DNA of 64,000 nucleotides from Faecalibacter sp. LW9 (lineage in GTDB: Bacteria > Bacteroidota > Bacteroidia > Flavobacteriales > Weeksellaceae): assembly GCF_034661295.1 (NCBI RefSeq), contig NZ_CP141062.1, forward strand, positions 1,922,001 to 1,986,000, in the 5' to 3' direction. Within the stretch, counting starts at the first letter, position 1, and each line of letters opens with the position of its first letter. The translations under genes were made by a program, and so were the position numbers. Below the pieces are notes generated by a model that worked only from the letters and a program-made list of their open reading frames with translations, was not told the origin of the DNA and did not search any database. Shown in pieces: positions 57,824-64,000 of this stretch.

Positions 57824-59820
57824 AAATATGCACTAATAATTAATTTAAATTGACGACCTGGCATTGGATAATTTAAAACGATATCATAATATTTATTCAT
57901 AATATTATTGACCTCGAATGATCCATTTAAGCGGATGTTTTTTAATTCAAATGATTTCTGAATCGATAAATCGTGCGTAAACCAAGGTTTGATATAATTG
58001 TATTTGTTGTTATTTTGATTGGCATCATAACGTTCTCCTACATATAGAAAACTATAATTAAATCCCCATGTCTTATAAGTGGAATTCATTACAAATGAGC
58101 CACTATGTACAGGGACATAAGGTATTTGATCCTTATAATAACTTCGGTTAGGTGAAGTATAATCTTGGGCTTGTTGATAAGTATAGTTGAGCGTTGTTTT
58201 TAATACTAATTTTCTGACATCAAACGCACCTTGTAATTTAACATCTGCTCCTTTGATTTGAACTTTTCCAAGATTCATCATCATCCATCGGAACATACTA
58301 CCATTAGGTGCAGCTATAATTTTATCTTCAACTTCATTATAATAAGCATCTAACTTAGCGTTCAAATAATGCAACCTACCTAATTTCTTCCACGTATAAT
58401 CTAATCCCAAATTATACTGATTGGTATATTCTGGTTTTAAATTCGAATACCCGATATTAGTGTAATACAAATCATTGAACGTTGGCATTCGAAATACTCG
58501 TTTATAAAAAGCATTGATATAGAATTCTTTGGTATTCAATGGTTGATAACTTCCTATGATCGTTGGTGTCCATACGGTTTTATCTGGCGCACTGGTATTC
58601 ATTTCTACTTGTTCTCGCACAAATGATCCCAATATACTTCCTTGTAATTTCAAGCGTTTAAATTGATAAGTAGTAGCTAACGCTACTAATTGCGTATAAC
58701 GTTGTGGATATGAAAAGTTTTTTAATGTCGCATCCAATTGATTGTATTGGAAATCATAAGCTACATTCATATCCCAATTGGATTGGATTTTATAGTAATG
58801 AGCCGACGAAAAATAAAATTCTTGTTGGGTATATTTATTTTGTGTTTTAATAGAGGATACAGTATCTACATAATGCGTAAAATCGTGCGCATATTTTAGA
58901 TTGATTCGCGATTCAAATTTTCCCCATTTTTTTTGGATACTTCCTTGTGCAAAATAATTTTTATCCGTTAAAGTTTGTCCTTTTGCATCAAATCCATTCC
59001 GAATAATGGCAGCGGGTATACCACGATCAGACAAATAACTATAGCCTTTTACATTCCAATTTAAAGTTCCGTGCTGACCATAAAATCCAACTTCAAATCT
59101 TTTAGCCTCTATTTGCCCATCTTTACGAATGGCAGTTGTATCATGCGCTATACTGTTATCTGCATTTCGTTTTATTACACGAAATTTATATTCTCCATCA
59201 CTTTTTACATATTCTGTACTGATTGATGTAGAAATTTTATCACTGATTTTATATTCAAATCGTGCTGATGGATTAATCAATTGGATAGATCCAGTCTTGT
59301 AACGTACAGTTAAATTGTAATTCTTTGATTCAAAAACTGGTTTTTTAGATTGTAAATAGATGGAGGATGCTGATGCATAATCTTTTGCAGATTGAAAAAT
59401 GTTACTTTTTTGACCATTATACAACGAAATACTTTCTAAATCATCTAATGAATATTTGCCTAAATCCACCACACCATTTTGTGCATTTCCTAATTGTATG
59501 CCATCATAATATACACCCACGTGCTGACTTCCCATACTACGGACATCAACCGTCTTCAGACCACCTACACCACCATAATCTTTTAGTTGAACACCAGAAA
59601 AATAGCGTAAGGCATCAGCAACAGTATGACTGTTCAGACGTGTTAATGTTGCTCCCTCTAAAGTTTGAGGCGCAATTAGTTCTAAAGGTTTTGAATGATT
59701 GAGATTTACTTGTTGCAAATGATACACAGAATCTTTCACCTCTTGTCCATCAACAAAAGATCCTAATCCTATAATACAAAGGCAACAAAAGTAAAGCTGA
59801 TATATAGTTCTCATTAGCAT
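57820..59820 (-). CDS. btuB: TonB-dependent cobalamin receptor
   Basis: A 666-residue outer-membrane transporter. Signal peptide to about residue 25, plug at about 45-150 (LTRLNSHTVADALRYFSGVQLKDYGGVGGLKTVDVRSMG shows the typical plug start), and a 22-strand barrel ending FKLIISAYL. No SusC-type N-terminal extension. The upstream cobalamin riboswitch and the coupled BtuG-like gene support vitamin B12 as substrate. Confidence 0.9.
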   Translation of the reverse strand: MLMRTIYQLYFCCLCIIGLGSFVDGQEVKDSVYHLQQVNLNHSKPLELIAPQTLEGATLTRLNSHTVADALRYFSGVQLKDYGGVGGLKTVDVRSMGSQHVGVYYDGIQLGNAQNGVVDLGKYSLDDLESISLYNGQKSNIFQSAKDYASASSIYLQSKKPVFESKNYNLTVRYKTGSIQLINPSARFEYKISDKISTSISTEYVKSDGEYKFRVIKRNADNSIAHDTTAIRKDGQIEAKRFEVGFYGQHGTLNWNVKGYSYLSDRGIPAAIIRNGFDAKGQTLTDKNYFAQGSIQKKWGKFESRINLKYAHDFTHYVDTVSSIKTQNKYTQQEFYFSSAHYYKIQSNWDMNVAYDFQYNQLDATLKNFSYPQRYTQLVALATTYQFKRLKLQGSILGSFVREQVEMNTSAPDKTVWTPTIIGSYQPLNTKEFYINAFYKRVFRMPTFNDLYYTNIGYSNLKPEYTNQYNLGLDYTWKKLGRLHYLNAKLDAYYNEVEDKIIAAPNGSMFRWMMMNLGKVQIKGADVKLQGAFDVRKLVLKTTLNYTYQQAQDYTSPNRSYYKDQIPYVPVHSGSFVMNSTYKTWGFNYSFLYVGERYDANQNNNKYNYIKPWFTHDLSIQKSFELKNIRLNGSFEVNNIMNKYYDIVLNYPMPGRQFKLIISAYL

Positions 59821-59937
59821 TTTACGTTTGTTGCTAACGAGAATATAAAGAAGTTAATTTAAGCCACACCTTCACAGGTATTCTGTTAAATTAGTATTCT
59901 TCGCTTTAGGTCCCGAAAGCAAATCAATTTTTATACT

Positions 59938-60096
59938 CTTGGTAGGTCTTCTGACTTACTCCATTCTAAAAACCTTCCCATTCTTAACTTGAACAGTGGT
60001 ATTTCTTTTAGAACTTTTACGGAGCTTACAGCAGCGGGTCTGTTCAGGATTTTCACCTGATTCCCTGTTACCGAAATGTTACTTTCGCACCAAAAG
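59938..60096 (-). promoter_or_regulatory. cobalamin riboswitch (minus strand)
   Basis: On the minus strand: GGTGCGAAAG, AACAGGGAATCAGGTGAAAA, ACCCGCTGCTGTAAGCTCC, a CCACTG segment and the B12 box AAGTCAGAAGACCTACC at 59941-59958. All aptamer landmarks are present. About 120 bp before btuB, which it should repress when adenosylcobalamin is plentiful. Confidence 0.93.
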
Positions 60097-60099
60097 TGG

Positions 60100-61376
60100 T
60101 TCAAATGTATCATTTTTTTACTGATTTACAATATGCATTTATGTTAAGGATGAACTTTAATGTTGTCTTTCGCGATCTTAACATTATTTATAAAGAAACA
60201 AACATTTGTCATTCTAAACTGGTTACTGTGGTCACTCAAAGTACGGTCCCTGAGGCCCTCGAAGGGAGCATAGTCGAAGTGGAGGATCTCATCAAATGAG
60301 TAACACTCACAACCCTCAACCCATAACTCTTTCCCCACTTTGAGTAATTTTCGTTGCTCCAGCAAATGAAAATTGTATCGAGAAGTAAGACGTTTGATCA
60401 AAGTTCTCAGCATTATAAATATCGCTTTAATTCTTCGACAGGCACAGAATGACAAGGTCTGGTCCATTAACGATTGTATTGAAGATATTACTTAAAACGT
60501 ACTACGTAAAACCTAATAAAAATTGGCCTTTAGATTTGTAGTCGATATGGTTAAATTTCGTCTCATTTCTCGATACAAAAATCAAAGATTTTCACTCGAA
60601 ATGACGAAATTAATTTTCTGGATGTAGTGAATAAGAAGCTGAAACCAATTCAGCTTGACAGGGAGAGTTTGTAAATCATCGATGCGCTATTTAAGTTCTA
60701 CCACTAGAAGTCTAGATATTATTCTTTGACAGGTACAGAATGATAAGGTCTGGTCCAATAACGATTGTAATGAAGAAAAGAATGTATCACTTAAAACGTA
60801 GTTAATAAAAGATTGGCATTTAAAACATCCGCGTAAAGAAAATCCTTTTCTCTAAGGACAAGAATGAATTAGCGAATGATTTAATTCATTCCCTTAGAGA
60901 AAAGATTTTTAGCGAAGATGTTTTACAGCCTTGACTTTTTTGTTTCGTTTTTGTGTCAAGACAACCCCGAAGGGTTCATGAATACAATATTACCAATACT
61001 AAAAACTTATGAATAAAAATGAAAAAATATCTATTTTGATTTTTTTGGTTCCTTTTTTATTCAAGGAAAAAGTGATGAATATAGAAGTAACTATTTGATC
61101 TTTCGTCTAATTTCTCGATACAAAAATCAAAGATTTTCACTCGAAATGCGACATTTGCTTTAAGCTTTACGCTTAATGGTTGTGAGTAATGAATTTTGAA
61201 ATTAGAAATTTTACTTTTGTTCTAATTTCTAATTTCTAATTTCTAACTTCTAACATCTATCTTCCGTCACTTCGAGTGAATTTTCGAAATGCAATGTAGA
61301 AAATTTGTATCGAGAAGTAAGACGTTTGATCTAAGTTCTCAAAATTATACTGAAAGCTTTAATTCTTCGACAAGCT
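60100..61376 (+). repeat. block of dispersed intergenic repeats
   Basis: About 1.3 kb without a credible gene. It contains second copies of repeats B (60331-60445), C (60446-60602), D (60635-60683), E (about 60920-61060) and F (61060-61148), a TTCTAAT/TTCTAAC heptamer array (61220-61254) and a third copy of B (61260-61376). Open frames here, e.g. 60144-60467 minus, lie inside repeats. Confidence 0.7.
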
Positions 61377-62490
61377 CCTTTAGATTTGAAAATCTTAAAT
61401 TGTAGTATAAAAAGAAGAGAAAAGAGTTTGAGTACACTATAACGAGCTCAGAGCTATATAATCTCATATTCTGATTAAGACTCAACTCTTTCTTATCAAA
61501 TTCTCAAATAGAAATTCGGGTTAAAAACCCATTAGTAAGGAATCGAGTTATTGATAAGTTTCTCTTCTCATTAAAATCAAATGTATGGAAAAAATCGTTA
61601 TGGGTATTGATGTGAGTAAATTAACTTTAGACATCTGCATTCAAGAAAATGGAGTAAATCGCTTTGACACTATTCCTAATACTGAAAAAGCAATCAAAGC
61701 TTTTTTCAAACAATTTGTTAAGAAACAAAATGTTCTAATTGGTATGGAGAACACGGGGAGATTTAATGCCCTTCTTTACAACGTATTAATTCAACATTCT
61801 TTTGCCGTTTATGTTATCAATCCTTTGCATTTGAAAAAAAGTATGGGTTTAGTTAGAGGTAAAAATGATAAAATTGACAGCGAACGTATTGCTGTATTTT
61901 TACTAAAGAATTATATGGATCTTGAGCAATGGAAACCTAATTCGAAAGTCATTGAAAAAATAAAATTATTGAATGCAGAAAGAAAACATCGTGTTAAAAT
62001 AAGAGCTGGATTATTAGCTCAAACACAAGATGAACAATTCTTAAAATCAATTATGGATAAAGCTGTTTTACGTTTAAACTCTAAGCTTATAGATGTCTTA
62101 ACCAAACAAATTAATGAAATAGAAGACAGAATCTATCAATTAATTTGTGAAGATGAACAACTTCATAACCATTATAAAAGAATACAATCAATTCCTGGTG
62201 TAGGAAAAGTTTTAGCATTTAATATGTTGATAAAAACAGATGGTTTTACAACCATAAATACACCAAGACAAATGGCTTGCTATGCTGGAATAGCTCCGTT
62301 TGATTTTCAGTCAGGTACATCCATAAGAAGAAGACCTAAAGTTTCTTCATTAGCTGATAAAGAACTAAAAAAACTATTGCATTTAGCAGCTATGAGTGCT
62401 ATTCGATTAGAAAATGACTTGGCGATTTATTATCATCGAAAAGTAGACGAAGGAAAAAATAAAATGGCGGTTTTAAATGCTATTGTATGT
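61377..62490 (+). mobile_element. second IS110-type element, truncated
   Basis: A different IS110 species from the two copies above. Its left end follows TTCTTCGACAAGCTC of repeat B, so it used the same kind of target. The right end is lost where the IS3 element begins (62491), and no IS110 sequence resumes beyond it. Confidence 0.7.
61422..61558 (+). ncRNA. putative bridge RNA of the truncated IS110
   Basis: Stem 1 pairs AAGAGTTTGAGT (61422-61433) with ACTCAACTCTT (61480-61490); its loop has AGCTCAG (61445-61451) and ATTCTGA (61468-61474). These fit the target AGCTCAGAAT, whose sequence is present at 52425-52432. Stem 2 pairs CTTATCAA (61492-61499) with TTGATAAG (61551-61558). The donor guides cannot be checked because the right end is missing. 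Confidence 0.55.
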
Positions 62491-62505
62491 TGTCAAAATA
62501 AATGA
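61585..62505 (+). pseudogene. IS110 family transposase, C-terminus replaced
   Basis: 306 residues. Keeps the DEDD residues (MGIDVSKLTLDI, GMENTGRFNALL, GKNDKIDSERIAVF) and the serine motif (IAPFDFQSGTS). It runs normally to KMAVLNAIV and then ends CCQNK, where the family continues with about 25 further residues (as in NKIVLRIFAVAKR of the other copies). The break coincides with the IS3 end. Confidence 0.85.
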
Positions 62506-62540
62506 GGCACTTCTTTCTAAAAATTAAGAGAGTGTTTGTT

Positions 62541-63503
62541 TTATAAATTTATTATTTTTTCTTGAAAATACAATTGCCTTCTTTTTGCAATTGTTTGTTG
62601 TTTAATAATTGCTCTTTGTTCTAAAATTTTCTCTGCTCGACCAAAATACACATCCGAAGGCGTAAGATTGTTCAAAGCTTCATGATACCTGCAATTGTTG
62701 TAGTTTTCTACAAACTTATTTAACGCTTCTGTCAGCTCATCAGGATGGTAATAATGATCTAATTTTACTACATTTTTCATTGTCCTGTGATACCTTTCGA
62801 TTTTCCCTTGGGTTTGCGGGTGTAGTGGTTTACCTCTAACATGCTCCATTTTTTGCGTATTTTTCAAGTAATCTTTTAATTCACTTGACACATAACAAGG
62901 GCCATTATCAGATAATAATTTTGGTTTCTGTTTCGCTTTTAATTTCGCTTTTTCAATTGCTGTTTTAACGGTTCTTTTAACATCTTCTACATAATTCCCA
63001 ATGAATAATATATCGGCTGTAATCGTCTAAAATTGTGCTTAAATAATACCATCCCCATCCTATAATTTTAAAATATGTGAAATCAGTCTGCCACATTTGA
63101 TGAACAAAATTGGTTTTATCTTTAAATTCGTTCGCGGCTGCAATTAAAATATGATTGGGAGCAGGAATTAAATCTCGTTGCTTCAATATCCGATAAACAC
63201 TCGATTCTGAAATATAAATTCATCAGTCATCTTAAAAGCCAATTCTCTAGCGGATAATTCAGGATAATCCAACGCTAATTCTACCATTAAATCCTTCTGA
63301 GAATCAGGTATACTATTCCATTTTCGATGGGTTGAATAATTTTTTGATTCTAAACCTTCAAATCCATTTTCTAAATAATTTGAGTACCATTTATAGAAGG
63401 TACTCCGTGCAATTCCGAACTCCTCTAAAGTACGTTTAACTCCAATTTCAGAGCGAGTTACAATCTGTATAATTTCGTGTTTTTCACTTGCTGATAATCG
63501 CAT
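62541..63503 (-). pseudogene. IS3 family transposase OrfB, broken by frameshifts
   Basis: Integrase-type catalytic gene in three pieces: 63183-63503 (HTH part, SEKHEIIQIVTRSEIGVKRT), 62977-63186 (WQTDFTYFKIIGWGWYYLS, LDDYSRYIIHW: first and second Asp) and 62541-62891 (HPQTQGKIERYHRTMKN: Glu). The stretch between the last two still encodes LLSDNGPCYVSSELK in another frame. Frameshifts near 63190-63215 and near 62985 make it inactive. Confidence 0.88.
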
Positions 63504-63523
63504 ATATTTCTTGAATTTTGTTT

Positions 63524-63877
63524 TTAATCCAACGAGTTCAAGGTTTTTTTTACGATATCATAACGAACCACTAAATCAGCTACAATCTCTTTTAAACGCT
63601 GATTTTCTTTACGTAATTCACTTACATCGTCACTTGTAGCTTCTCGAGTAATATCTCCAGACAATCGCTTTTTTCCAGCTTCTAGAAATTCTTTATTCCA
63701 CTTATAAAATTGAGATTGACTAATACTATATTTTCTACAAAGTTCAGCTATCGAAGTTTCTGCTCGTAAAGCTTCCATTACAATTAAAATCTTTTGTTCC
63801 GCTGTAAATATTCGTCTTGTATTTTGACGAATATCTTTTACAAATTTCTCTGGAGTTGGTTTTTTGGATGTTGCCAT
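63524..63877 (-). CDS. IS3 family transposase OrfA
   Basis: A 117-residue DNA-binding protein: HTH (FTAEQKILIVMEALRAETSIAELCRKYSISQSQFYKWNKEFLEAG) followed by a leucine-zipper coiled coil (VSELRKENQRLKEIVADLVVRYDIV). The frame is intact although OrfB is not. Confidence 0.88.
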   Translation of the reverse strand: MATSKKPTPEKFVKDIRQNTRRIFTAEQKILIVMEALRAETSIAELCRKYSISQSQFYKWNKEFLEAGKKRLSGDITREATSDDVSELRKENQRLKEIVADLVVRYDIVKKTLNSLD

Positions 63878-63947
63878 AATTAAAGTTAATGATTTTTAAA
63901 ACACTCCCTTAAATTTTAGGTCTTAGATGTCCACTTTTTGCTGACGA

Positions 63948-64000
63948 TTTACAATTCCAAAAGACAAATACGAGGAACTGATGCTGGATTTATACGGGAT
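63948..64000 (+). pseudogene. 3' fragment of a second copy of the 47861-48226 gene (runs off window)
   Basis: From 63954 the frame reads IPKDKYEELMLDLYG, matching IPKEKYEELMLDLYG of the other gene with only 2 base changes in about 47. The upstream part is replaced by the IS3 end. Confidence 0.7.

Larger units (their letters stand above)
62491..63946 (-). mobile_element. IS3-family element, decayed
   Basis: Imperfect inverted ends: TGTCAAAATAAATGAGGC and AATTAAGAGAGTGTTT on the left against the reverse complement of AAACACTCCCTTAAATTT and TGGACA/TGACGA context on the right. Two-gene IS3 layout on the minus strand, the second gene broken. Outer limits are approximate to a few bases. Confidence 0.7.

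Noticed and set aside
59367-59702. 111-residue open frame opposite btuB
   Set aside because: Antisense shadow of the btuB plug region; His/Tyr-rich composition typical of reverse-frame translation.
60144-60467. 107-residue open frame on the minus strand
   Set aside because: It lies entirely in dispersed repeats B and C and the btuB leader side, with no protein-like composition.
61585-62505. Third IS110 transposase as an intact gene
   Set aside because: Its C-terminal end is replaced at the IS3 boundary and it lacks the residues that follow NAIxNKIV in the intact copies.

Overview
The window comes from an AT-rich genome of the class Flavobacteriia (Bacteroidota), most likely family Weeksellaceae. 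The evidence is a SusC/SusD pair, type IX secretion C-terminal domains of both type A and type B, many lipoproteins and TonB-linked outer-membrane proteins, TAnnTTTG promoters, and menaquinone genes. A subclass B1 metallo-beta-lactamase that recalls the chromosomal EBR/IND enzymes makes an Empedobacter-like host plausible, but this was not verified. No rRNA or tRNA gene was recognised.

Layout. 1-6951: the end of rlmF, a DUF1294 protein, an M28 peptidase, Hsp20, an S1/P1 nuclease and a PadR/HAAS-PspC pair. 6983-8541: a complete IS1182-family element. 8600-20708: mostly housekeeping genes, namely an acyltransferase, menI-menF, a tight sixA-ppk1-ppx polyphosphate operon, an AI-2E transporter, a NifU-type Fe-S scaffold, a gamma-carbonic anhydrase and two DUF5715 paralogues. 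20971-28352: two T9SS-exported proteins flank the putrescine genes aguB and aguA, with the metallo-beta-lactamase wedged between them. 28446-35823: a glycerophosphodiesterase, a secreted metallophosphoesterase and susC/susD. TTAA boxes at about 11-bp spacing precede the phosphoesterases and susC, so this may be a phosphate-scavenging rather than a glycan locus; susD has an in-frame stop. 35875-40452: an L,D-transpeptidase-like lipoprotein, a MaoC hydratase and katG.

40700-64000 is an accessory region. It holds two near-identical IS110 copies (40840-42080 and 51185-52425), a third distinct IS110 cut short by a decayed IS3 element, heptamer tandem repeats and several families of dispersed intergenic repeats. 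Between them lie three tandem jelly-roll-like exported proteins with two membrane LuxR-type regulators, genes with in-frame stops, an HNH nuclease beside a cysteine-desulfurase fragment, a DEAD-box helicase with cspA, and a vitamin B12 locus (BtuB, a BtuG-like propeller and a DUF6580 membrane protein) with a cobalamin riboswitch on each side.

The most striking observation is that the non-coding left end of the IS110 element folds into two stem-loops whose loops contain all four guide segments expected of a bridge RNA. Two match the genomic target repeat (TTCGAC...GCTCAG) and two match the element's own ends (TTAGAATG...GCTATTA). All three IS110 copies sit in the same dispersed intergenic repeat, and the third carries an unrelated but similarly built RNA. 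The element therefore appears to be programmed for the host's own intergenic repeat.
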